The notes under the pieces: model-generated | Told to the model about the DNA's origin: nothing | The model's database searches: none | Seen by the model: only the letters and a program-made list of their open reading frames with translations | Position numbers and translations under genes: made by a program | Part shown: positions 55,204 through 63,336 of the stretch, piece by piece | Layout of the letters: each line of letters begins with the position of its first letter | Numbering within the stretch: position 1 is the first letter of the stretch | DNA from: Nitrospira sp. MA-1 | GTDB taxonomy: Bacteria > Nitrospirota > Nitrospiria > Nitrospirales > UBA8639 | Length of the DNA: 64,000 nt | Reading direction: 5' to 3' | Assembly: GCA_032139905.1 (NCBI GenBank) | Contig: JAQJDB010000007.1 | Location: 1,550,001-1,614,000 of the forward strand

Positions 55204-56901
55204 ATGAAGAACTTTTCTATCGAAAAACTCATTCAGGTCGGGTATCGCTTTGTCACGAAATCCCAAGGTCATTTTTATCTCTATCTGGCGATTTTCTGTA
55301 GCGTTCTCGTGGTCTTGGATGCCGGCTCCGTTGAACTGATTCGGGGAATGAAGCTGAAAACCTTTGATGCGATCATGAAGAACCGGGTGCTGTTTCACAA
55401 AGCCGATCCCGACATTGTGATTGTCGATATTGATGAAGCCAGTTTGGAGGCCATGGCTCAAGAATATGGCCGGTGGCCCTGGCCCCGTCAGGTTTTTGCC
55501 GAATTTCTGGAAACACTACAGGAACAACAACCCTCAGCCGTGGTGTTTGATATTTTATTTAGTGATTCGGATGTATTCAATAAAGAGTCCGACTCGTATT
55601 TCAATGACGTCGTCAGTGGTACGGAAAATACATTTTTCCCCATGATGCGTTTATCGTCAACGAACGATGAGCTCAGCAAGGTGACCCCTTCCATGATTCC
55701 CGGCATAGAACCCGTTCCCGGGAAACCCCAAGACGAGAAAGGAATTGCCCTGGTTCTGCCAGCCTTCACCGCCATTCTGGAGAGTGGAAGAATGGGCACC
55801 AACAATGTTTATCCTGATCGGGATGGCATTGTTCGACAGTACCCTATCTATCGGGATCACTATGGGTGGCGTGTGCCTTCCCTTCCAGCAAAGCTGGGGG
55901 AAACCCTGGGATGGAGACTACCGGATGATTCAGATGTGTATTTGAACTGGCGTGGGAAATTTGGGGCCTTCCGGTCTGTCCGCTTCAGCGAAGTGTTTGA
56001 TGATTTCTTGCGTAGAGACGGGCAGCGGGCGCCGGATGAATTCACGAATAAAATTGTGATTATCGGGTCCACTGCCTCTGCACTGTTCGATACCAAACCC
56101 ACGCCTATGGAGAAGATTCATCCCGGCGTGGAAATTCTGGCCACCGCGATCGGGAATATCAAGAATGGAGATTGGATCACCCAACCAAAGAATCCCTGGC
56201 TCTTTACCGCTCTGGCGCTTGGCCTTATTTGGGTCACGGCGTTGGCATTTTTAACCGGGGTCAAACGTAAAGCCATTGATATGGTGTTTGCCGGTTCGCA
56301 AGTGGGTTTGATGGCCTTTACCTTCTCGAGCTTGAATCTCACCACCTACTATCTTGATTTAACCGCACCCATCACGGCAGGGTTGATCTATTTTTCTCTC
56401 GCGCGGGTGTATGCCTATGCCGAAGCCACAATCATGGAAAAATATGTCTGGATTAATGTGGAAGAGGGTGTGGACGGTTGGCAATATACCGTGGTGGTGG
56501 TCCTTCAACCGGAGAGTTTGGAAAAAATTTCGGAAGCAAGGTTCCTGACCCTGTTAAAGCGGGGTCTCTATGGCAAAAAAGTCGGGTTTACGATAGAAGC
56601 CTTTTCGCGGAAACCTGCCGGCATTGAAAAAGCCTTTCAAAATATGTTTCTCATTTATTGGGTGGAAAATCATGTGGAAACAAAGCCATGGGAGGTGGGG
56701 AAATCCGGCGAACAGACGGTATCTCTGGTTCGAGAAGTTGCTCGCAGCATCTGTGAAAACGATAGAATAGGATGTAAGCTCGGATGGTGCCAAGGACCTC
56801 TAACGTATGGAAATGAGAAATCGAGGCTGGAGGCTTGGCAACAAATAGTGGTGAAAGCCATGGTGAATCTCAAAGACCAGCCGCTTGTGATTATATCATG
56901 A
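55204..56901 (+). CDS. CHASE2-domain membrane protein without a recognised output domain
   Basis: The 565-residue protein has an N-terminal helix (residues 24-40) and a large extracytoplasmic CHASE2 domain (about 45-325), with the family marks DIVIVDIDEASLEAM, GRWPWPRQVFAEFLE, AVVFDILFSD, PDRDGIVRQYPI and IVIIGSTASALFD. Three membrane helices follow (about 333-410). The cytoplasmic end of about 150 residues is where a cyclase, kinase or GGDEF domain would normally be, but none of those is recognisable. It is first in a cluster with an SH3 and an M48 protein, suggesting an envelope-sensing role. Confidence 0.85.
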   Translation: MKNFSIEKLIQVGYRFVTKSQGHFYLYLAIFCSVLVVLDAGSVELIRGMKLKTFDAIMKNRVLFHKADPDIVIVDIDEASLEAMAQEYGRWPWPRQVFAEFLETLQEQQPSAVVFDILFSDSDVFNKESDSYFNDVVSGTENTFFPMMRLSSTNDELSKVTPSMIPGIEPVPGKPQDEKGIALVLPAFTAILESGRMGTNNVYPDRDGIVRQYPIYRDHYGWRVPSLPAKLGETLGWRLPDDSDVYLNWRGKFGAFRSVRFSEVFDDFLRRDGQRAPDEFTNKIVIIGSTASALFDTKPTPMEKIHPGVEILATAIGNIKNGDWITQPKNPWLFTALALGLIWVTALAFLTGVKRKAIDMVFAGSQVGLMAFTFSSLNLTTYYLDLTAPITAGLIYFSLARVYAYAEATIMEKYVWINVEEGVDGWQYTVVVVLQPESLEKISEARFLTLLKRGLYGKKVGFTIEAFSRKPAGIEKAFQNMFLIYWVENHVETKPWEVGKSGEQTVSLVREVARSICENDRIGCKLGWCQGPLTYGNEKSRLEAWQQIVVKAMVNLKDQPLVIIS

Positions 56902-56983
56902 TCCGTTATCCTGAGGCCCCATGTCTCAGGTAGTGGTTAACCGGGAACCGCTTGGTCGGTTGCATGCAAGAAGGAGGACGTTG

Positions 56984-57499
56984 ATGAAAAACTGGGTAGC
57001 CTTCCTGGCAATTGTCCTTATTTGGGTCCTTCCCGCAGAGGGAAACGCTACGGATCCGGGGATAGCCGTCCGATCCTGCCAAGTCATGAGCGAACCCTTT
57101 AAAGATTCTCAAGAAGTGACATCATTGAAAGAAGGCGACACCGTAGAAATTCTGAAAAGGAAAGGTGGATGGTTGCAGGTGTCTCGGAAAGGTCATACCG
57201 GATGGGTCAGGATGTTATATATTCGTCGGGGGGCCTCCGCGGAAAATGTTTCGGCCGCGACGGAAGCTTCAGGACTTTTAGGTCTGGCTACCGGGAGAGC
57301 TGGGAGTGGAAATGTAGTGGCCGCTACGGGAGTGCGTGGATTAAATGAAGAGGAATTAAAAGAGGCTAAGTTTAATGAACATGAACTGCAGAAACTGAAA
57401 ACCTATCGGGCTTCAAAAAAACAGGCACAAGAATTTGCTAATCAGGCAGGGTTAACCGTACAAAAGGTTCCGTTCATTCAGCCGACAGACGGGAATTAA
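56984..57499 (+). CDS. Exported bacterial SH3-domain protein
   Basis: The 171-residue precursor from ATG 56984 has a signal peptide (WVAFLAIVLIWVLPAEGNA). An SH3b domain follows (about 30-85: VRSCQVMSEPFKDSQEV, GDTVEILKRKGGWLQV, GHTGWVRMLYI), and the rest is a linker with a helical end. AAGGAGG stands just before the start; an upstream start at 56921 is possible but unsupported. SH3b domains commonly bind peptidoglycan. It lies 82 bp after the CHASE2 gene and 3 bp before the M48 gene. Confidence 0.85.
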   Translation: MKNWVAFLAIVLIWVLPAEGNATDPGIAVRSCQVMSEPFKDSQEVTSLKEGDTVEILKRKGGWLQVSRKGHTGWVRMLYIRRGASAENVSAATEASGLLGLATGRAGSGNVVAATGVRGLNEEELKEAKFNEHELQKLKTYRASKKQAQEFANQAGLTVQKVPFIQPTDGN

Positions 57500-57502
57500 A
57501 AA

Positions 57503-58519
57503 ATGAGCAATCAGCATACTATGAAGAACTGTCTACCCTCTGAATCTTTACTGCCTGTTTCTCTGATATTCCACAAGCAACAGGCAATTCCGGGCTCGAA
57601 AGGATTCCTTCTGCGTGCATTCATTCTGACATGTGTGTTCTCCGGGGTGGCAACCATGACTCATGCCTTTGATCTGGGTGATGCCCTCAAACAATTGGGG
57701 CAGCCGAATGAAACCACCATCGGAAAAACCAAGGAAGGGACTCCGGAGAAAAAAGCCGGCAAGAAGGCTCCTTCGCTGACAGACTTGACCGACCTGGTCA
57801 AAGGGACTTCCACCGAAGAAGAAATAGCCATAGGGCAAGAGATTGCCGGACGACTTCTTGGAGCGGCCCCCCTGGTCGAGGATGAACGCTTGCAGCGGTA
57901 TGTCAATCAAGTGGGGAAATGGCTCAGTTTACAGAGTGGAAGAACGGACCTGGATTGGTATTTTGGGGTGATCGATTCCGAAGACATCAACGCCTTTGCG
58001 GCGCCTGGGGGATTTATTTTTCTGACGAAGGGTTTATATACACAACTTCATTCTGAAGCGGAGTTAGCTGGAGTCCTGGGGCATGAGATCGGTCATGTTA
58101 TCAAACAACATCAGCTGACCATTATTAAACAAAGCCAGGCGATTGAGATGGGAAGCAGCCTGTTTTCCCGAAAACTTGGCAAAATGAAAAATGAACAAGC
58201 CAAGCAGGCTGTGAATAATGCTATCGGGAGTGGAGCGGAGGTGATGGCTCGTGGGTTGGACAAAGATGCCGAATATCAGGCCGACAGGATTGGGGTGGTC
58301 TTGGCCACCAGGGCCGGCTATGACGCTTATGGCCTGCCCATGGTGTTACAGGAAATTGGTCATGCGGGTCTCAATGACAGCAGCGTCGCCTTACTGTTTA
58401 AGACTCACCCTCATCCCGACACGAGATTGGCAGAACTCGGCGATTCCATGGGAGAGACCTTTGATACATATTCTGACGGCAAAATTGTGAAGGAGCGGTT
58501 TTATAGATTGGGCAAATGA
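57503..58519 (+). CDS. Exported M48-family metalloprotease
   Basis: The 338-residue protein has an N-terminal hydrophobic segment (about residues 37-54, ending in a likely cleavage before FDLGD) and a charged linker. The M48 peptidase domain follows, with zinc motif GHEIGH at 193-198 and the third ligand in DAEYQADRIG. LFKTHPHPDTRLAEL is the C-terminal signature. It resembles periplasmic BepA/LoiP-type quality-control proteases, without the TPR tail of BepA. It begins 3 bp after the SH3 gene stop, so the two are co-translated. Confidence 0.9.
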   Translation: MSNQHTMKNCLPSESLLPVSLIFHKQQAIPGSKGFLLRAFILTCVFSGVATMTHAFDLGDALKQLGQPNETTIGKTKEGTPEKKAGKKAPSLTDLTDLVKGTSTEEEIAIGQEIAGRLLGAAPLVEDERLQRYVNQVGKWLSLQSGRTDLDWYFGVIDSEDINAFAAPGGFIFLTKGLYTQLHSEAELAGVLGHEIGHVIKQHQLTIIKQSQAIEMGSSLFSRKLGKMKNEQAKQAVNNAIGSGAEVMARGLDKDAEYQADRIGVVLATRAGYDAYGLPMVLQEIGHAGLNDSSVALLFKTHPHPDTRLAELGDSMGETFDTYSDGKIVKERFYRLGK

Positions 58520-58644
58520 ATAAATTAAATTAGTTTTGACCTGATTGGCGGGGAGGATGCCTGTCCTTCTTTAGAGAAAAGGCTGAGTCTTTGGGACTGT
58601 TCTCTGGTCTGGAGAGCTGCCGGGTTGACAGGCAGCACATACGA

Positions 58645-59706
58645 TCAGGCGTTCTCGGCTTGTTGGACGGACTTGGCAATAGCCAGACCGGCGCGTGTGC
58701 TGAGGGATCGTTGCTGATCATAGCCCATCACAATTTCCCACGCGCTATCTTGATAGCGGGTAATCAGGGGAAGGGCGACTTCATTCAACATCCATTGACC
58801 GTGCCGAAGATCCTCCTTAATGTGGATATCCCAGTAGCCGATCGCTTTTTCGCTGAGGCCAAGCCGTTCTCCGGCGATTTTATAATGTTGGAATGCGGCA
58901 GGAACAGAGATCTCAAAGTAGAGAAGACTGCCAATATACCGTAAGAAATATTTTTTGCGTTCGGAAACGGTGAAGCTGTGGTTGATATTGGCCAGGACTT
59001 CCCATGGCACGATGTCAAAGTAGGCTTCCGGCGTGGGGTCCATACCCAATTCCTTCAGCATCGCCGAAAAAAACGACGTATGTTTTTTCTCTAATTTGGC
59101 CCCTCCATACTCCTCAAAGAGAATCTTCGTGAGTATCGTTTGGATTTCATTCCCAACGCCGCCAATTACTCGTGACAATTGACTTGCTTCCACCAAACCA
59201 TCTAAAGAGGCGATGGCTAACAATTGACGGTAACCCACCGGGGACATGTCGTTGCGATAGAAGGCCCCGGCTTGGGAGAGTTCCGGGTTAAGATCTTCTG
59301 CGGCGCGTTCTCGAAGCGCGGCCTCGATGTCCAGTCCCTTTAAGGCAGAGAGATTGATGTTCTGAGCTTCCCAGGCCTGCCAGGCGGTTGCAATCTTTTT
59401 CCGTATGGAGAGAAGAAATGCGGAATCCTCATTCGTATAATTCTCAAGGTCGTCATACCAGAACAGTTTCAATCGGTTGATTCGATAGAGAATCTGTTGG
59501 AGAAACAGATGTGCCGTGGAAGATGAAGACTGGTCTTCATAGGCCTCCACCATCGCCTGATCTAAGACATCCTCGAACGGCTTCAAGCATTTGGGGGTGT
59601 GAGCGACATACTGATCGAGATTCTCCTGCTGAAGGAACTGCGTAAAGATCTCTTGGGCCTCGCAGTATTCGAGGTCAGACATGTTGCGAACGAAAGAAAC
59701 ACTCAT
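58645..59706 (-). CDS. Haem-oxygenase-like diiron (HDO-type) enzyme
   Basis: The 353-residue protein is all-helical and matches the iron-containing redox enzyme (haem-oxygenase-like) family. FEEYGGAKLEKKHTSFFSAM holds the Glu/His set of the first ligand helix, and IGYWDIHIKEDLRHGQWML gives His-x3-Asp-x2-His of the second. HDO enzymes bind two irons and oxidise diverse amines, amino acids or fatty acids. It is divergent from an EgtD-like methyltransferase gene with about 112 bp between, so a common promoter region and a shared small-molecule substrate are plausible. The substrate is unknown. Confidence 0.8.
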   Translation of the reverse strand: MSVSFVRNMSDLEYCEAQEIFTQFLQQENLDQYVAHTPKCLKPFEDVLDQAMVEAYEDQSSSSTAHLFLQQILYRINRLKLFWYDDLENYTNEDSAFLLSIRKKIATAWQAWEAQNINLSALKGLDIEAALRERAAEDLNPELSQAGAFYRNDMSPVGYRQLLAIASLDGLVEASQLSRVIGGVGNEIQTILTKILFEEYGGAKLEKKHTSFFSAMLKELGMDPTPEAYFDIVPWEVLANINHSFTVSERKKYFLRYIGSLLYFEISVPAAFQHYKIAGERLGLSEKAIGYWDIHIKEDLRHGQWMLNEVALPLITRYQDSAWEIVMGYDQQRSLSTRAGLAIAKSVQQAENA

Positions 59707-59818
59707 CAGGGAAGATAAAAAATTAAAAAGGATGTATAAAGGGTGGGCGACTTCATACTAGCAAGCCTGAGCAGGGGGAGCAAATACCAATCATTTTCAC
59801 CATGGAAGAAGGAAGCTA

Positions 59819-60817
59819 ATGTCATTTCAATTTCACAATCTCCGATCGGGAGTTGCAGCACCGCCATCTGATGACCTGTTCGCTCAAACTGTGCTGAAAG
59901 GGCTGTCGAAAAGTCCGAAATGCCTGCCATCGTGGCTGATTTTCGATGATCGAGGCAGCGAAATCTTTACCGAAATCACCCAATTGAAGGGCTATCATCC
60001 CGCTCAATGTGAATATGAGATTTTCAGCAAGCAGAAACAGGCGATCACCGATATCCTCAGGAATCAGACTTTTCGGATGATTGAACTGGGGGCGGGAGAT
60101 GGAGGGAAAACCCAAATTCTTCTTCAGCACTGCATACAGAGCCAGCTGATATTCGAGTATGTGCCGATTGATATTTCCGAGGGCGCAATCAAGACACTTC
60201 TATCTTCTCTTGAGTCACGATTTGGAGAAGGGCCTATGTCGGTGACAGGACTGGCCGCCGATTATTTTGATGGACTCCGCGCGATTGGTGAGCAATCGAG
60301 GATCCGGAACTTTGTGCTCTTTTTGGGTTCGACCATTGGGAATTTTGCGTTGCCTGCGGCCGAGGAGTTTATTGGAAAGCTGCGGGAATGTTTGAATGAA
60401 GGGGACTATATCATGATCGGGTTCGATCTCATGAAGCACCCGAAGACCCTGTATGCAGCCTATAATGATTCAACAGGAGTCTTCGAAAGATTCAACCTGC
60501 ATCTTCTTGATGTCATCAATCAGAAACTAGGGGCAAATTTTGTGAAAGAACGGTATGTCCAGCAGGGCCAGTATAATCCACTATCTCATGCGGTCGAAAG
60601 CTTTGTTTACAGTACCCGTGAGCAGGTTGTATGCATTGAGACACTGGATAAGGAGTTTCATTTTGAGGCATGGGAACCGATGCAAACCGAGCATTCCTAT
60701 AAATACACGCAATTAGAGATTGAAATGTTAGCGGAAAAGAATGGGTGCCGGATCGTAAGGCATCTGTTTGATACCAACAACCACTTTGTGAACTCGATCT
60801 GGGAAGTGAAGAAATAG
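59819..60817 (+). CDS. EgtD-like SAM-dependent methyltransferase
   Basis: The 332-residue product belongs to the histidine-specific methyltransferase (EgtD/Methyltransf_33) family. LPSWLIFDDRGSEIFTEIT is followed by MIELGAGDGGKTQILL (SAM binding). FLGSTIGNFALPAA has the Asn of the substrate pocket, and QTEHSYKYTQ keeps the Glu-x-Ser pair that holds the amino-acid amine in EgtD. The usual P-T-R after the Tyr segment is replaced by PAQ, so the substrate may not be histidine. No EgtB (sulfoxide synthase) is adjacent; the neighbour is a diiron oxygenase-like gene on the other strand. Confidence 0.86.
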   Translation: MSFQFHNLRSGVAAPPSDDLFAQTVLKGLSKSPKCLPSWLIFDDRGSEIFTEITQLKGYHPAQCEYEIFSKQKQAITDILRNQTFRMIELGAGDGGKTQILLQHCIQSQLIFEYVPIDISEGAIKTLLSSLESRFGEGPMSVTGLAADYFDGLRAIGEQSRIRNFVLFLGSTIGNFALPAAEEFIGKLRECLNEGDYIMIGFDLMKHPKTLYAAYNDSTGVFERFNLHLLDVINQKLGANFVKERYVQQGQYNPLSHAVESFVYSTREQVVCIETLDKEFHFEAWEPMQTEHSYKYTQLEIEMLAEKNGCRIVRHLFDTNNHFVNSIWEVKK

Positions 60818-61948
60818 TTGCCGTCGGATTGCTGCTTCACGGTAAGTGGTAGAAGAGGAGGTTCAGGTGTGGATCCCTTCTGGTTCCGGCGAGAGTTTCA
60901 GGAAAATTCTTTGACGTGGTCGAATCAATAGACGAAAAGGGGCCATGCCGCTATAAGAAACTCAGTCGAGTGCATGGGGTTACTGACCAGTTATTTACCA
61001 TAATTAAGTATCAACAGTGGCCACATCAGGAAGGAGGGTTCAACTTCGTTACAAGGCATGCCAGAAATGGGTTTGCAGTCTTTTAGAGGAAAAAGCATTT
61101 CTACTAAACACTTAAACTGTACCGATGGTTAGGGCCATTGAGTGCGTAGAGACAACACATGGAAGAAGAGTTGAAAACTGTCAAATTAGGACTGGCACTC
61201 GTAAAGAATCTTCAAGATAACTTGAGGCTTGGGACGTCACGGGTTTTCTGAAATTCTTTTTACTTACAAAGAATTTCTGCTCATTTTTTAGAAGCCGGGT
61301 TCTGGAGTTGAACGTGCTGAAATGAAGAATCCTTACCGAGGACCTCTTGATGCCGGGCTTCTTTGAGAACAGGTGGGGACGATTCAATCCGAGGATTTGA
61401 GGATGTATTCGAAATTTTTGAAGAAAAGATAACAGGACTGAATACAAAAAGAAGAAACACGATAGGCCAGAAGACAGGCTTTCTCAACGGACAATACATG
61501 CAATCCTCAGAATCTGCGGGTTGGTGTTTGTCCTTCCTTGTTCCTGTTTTGCTATAGCTCATTTGGCGGTTGACCAACCTTTCACGATTTCTTTGGAAGA
61601 CCATGGCGTTGGTTCTTCCATTTACATTTATCGGAATGTGTTAGGGATGTATTAATACTTCCCTGATTACCTCCTCCATCCGTTGGTCGTTTGGAGAGAC
61701 ACCGACCGCAGGTAAAAAAATATCGTTGGGACGCTGGGGGAGCAGGAAAAATTGGGAGATTCTCATTGATGCGATGTGAAAATTTTGCTGATGTGGAATG
61801 ACGGGTCACTGAAGGGAGAGTTCAGTAATTCTACCTTCTAGGTTTCAGAAGACGGGTTAAAAACTTGTTATTGGATCTGTTTGTGGTGCCAAGTTGGATT
61901 TAAGTAAACGGTGAGTCGCAATGGCAATGCAGGACCCTTCGTTCCTAG
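60818..61948. other. Long region without confident genes
   Basis: Over 1.1 kb of low coding density with stop codons in all frames. Apart from a doubtful small membrane protein (61281-61562, minus strand) nothing is supported. It begins a decayed tract that reaches to hypF. Confidence 0.4.
61281..61562 (-). CDS. Doubtful small membrane protein
   Basis: A 93-codon frame with a polar start (MSYSKTGTRKDKHQPADSE), one hydrophobic helix (FWPIVFLLFVFSPVIF) and a Ser/Pro/Lys-rich end. The single helix with a charged tail is suggestive, but the ribosome-binding site is poor, there is no family and the surroundings are decayed. Confidence 0.28.
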   Translation of the reverse strand: MSYSKTGTRKDKHQPADSEDCMYCPLRKPVFWPIVFLLFVFSPVIFSSKISNTSSNPRIESSPPVLKEARHQEVLGKDSSFQHVQLQNPASKK

Positions 61949-62590
61949 TCAGATTTCAAAATATTGCTCCTTCAATTGCTCGCAGGCACCATCTAGGCCA
62001 GGAAACATAGAGCCTGCCGTAATTCCCATATATCTTAATTCATTGATGACCTTCTCTCGATCACAGATCGGAAGATCAATTGCTGATAAATAAATTTTCC
62101 CATTTGATTCTTTTGATTTTATATAAGATTCTATGTCATCGATATTGGTTACAGTGGAAGCTGCTTGTTGGGAATCATTCGTTCATTCTCAATTGCTAAA
62201 AACTCTCCAATTGAAAAATAGGGAGTTGGATGCGATAAAAGCATGCTTTGAGTTCCGTCCTCTTTCCACTGCTCTTGATCGAATATTAGAATTCTAATCG
62301 TTTCTTCTCAACGCAGAATGAGGGTTTATTGGCAACAGGAGGCTTGTGCGGAACCGAAGGGAGCGGCTTTTATCAGATGTTTTGAATAAGGCTACCGTAG
62401 TTGGGAAATTTTGATCCTGTTCAATTAAATACGCTACCCCTTGGAAGCATGTGGGCCTTTCATCAATATTAAGGATAATAGTTCCACTTGTGTCTCCGAT
62501 GTAATTTCCTATCCACTGACCCTTGATTAATCAAATTCCCATCCATTTGAAAAATAGTGAAATTAAATTGTCCGTTCAGTGTACTTTCTT
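61949..62590 (-). pseudogene. Decayed FRG-domain-like protein gene
   Basis: On the minus strand several protein-like pieces follow each other in different frames. GQWIGNYIGDTSGTIILNID and FPTTVALFKTSDKS lie near 62540-62380, HPTPYFSIGEFLAIENERM near 62200, and finally SAIDLPICDREKVINELRY with MGITAGSMFPGLDGACEQL, ending at a stop at 61949-61951. The last piece strongly resembles the C-terminus of FRG-domain proteins (the FPGLDG signature). Several frameshifts and internal stops break the gene. FRG proteins are often in defence or toxin settings, but the remnant has no activity to assign. Confidence 0.45.
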
Positions 62591-62625
62591 AGCACCTCTT
62601 ATGCTGATTTTTCAAACTTCCCTGG

Positions 62626-62906
62626 CTAAGTATTCATTTCTTCAGTAGAATTATCCACGGGGTCTTGGCCGAGTTCTTTGGCTTTCAAGATGCGGCGCAT
62701 GATTTTGCCGGAACGGGTTTTGGGCAGTGAAGGGACAATTTCAATTTTCCGGGAGTTGGCGATTCTGCCTAACTTCCCTAAGATATGATCCTGCAAACTT
62801 TTGATGAGGTCGACATTTCCTGCTGACCCTATTTCAAAACTACAAATGCCGTGATTTGTCCTTCTGCGTTTGGGTGTGGATTTCCGATAACGTCGGCTTC
62901 CGCCAC
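62626..62906 (-). pseudogene. C-terminal fragment of an acetyl-CoA synthetase gene
   Basis: The minus-strand frames encode VAEADVIGNPHPNAEGQITA and, after a frameshift near 62840, QDHILGKLGRIANSRKIEIV, LPKTRSGKIMRRILKAKELG and a stop at 62626-62628. This is the C-terminal domain of acetyl-CoA synthetase, including the lysine of the TRSGK motif used in adenylation and acetylation control. Only about 90 of some 650 residues remain and the frame is broken. Confidence 0.75.
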
Positions 62907-63207
62907 TGTTCGTGGCTACCTAGAGCCCTTTCAACTTCTGTGGTACCAATCCAGTTCCCGCTTTACAGATCCAGACAAACGGTTCTTTCCCAAAATCAGC
63001 CTCCTCTTTATGCCGGTTGTCCTTCTGCGGAGTAGAAACCTCGATTCCTTCTGATGAAATCATTTTGGGGCAGATTCGGTATTTCGAGGATTTTGTTCTT
63101 GGTTTTTGGCTATTAAAAAAAGACAAAGCTATACTGGACAACACGCATGGCTTTCTTAGGGTGGTTGGCCGGCCAGCCAACTTTTCAGGCTAAAGGGGAC
63201 CATCAAT

Positions 63208-63336
63208 GAAGTTTTCCCGTGAGGGGGAGCCTGGGCTAGCCCTATCATGTTCAGGTGTATGACAAGTTTGTAGTGGTGTCGGACTCAGGCAACAACCGTA
63301 TTCAACTGTGGGACATTGACGGAGCCTGGCTAATAT
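63208..63336 (+). pseudogene. NHL-repeat protein fragment
   Basis: A plus-strand stretch reads FSREGEPG and then, in another frame, VYDKFVVVSDSGNNRIQLW followed by DIDGAWLI and a stop. The SGNNRIQ sequence is the hallmark of an NHL beta-propeller blade. Only about one blade remains, so it is a remnant; the hypF start overlaps its end. Confidence 0.5.

Noticed and set aside
62920-63180. Minus-strand 86-codon frame
   Set aside because: Lies in the decayed tract, has no start signal or recognisable domain.
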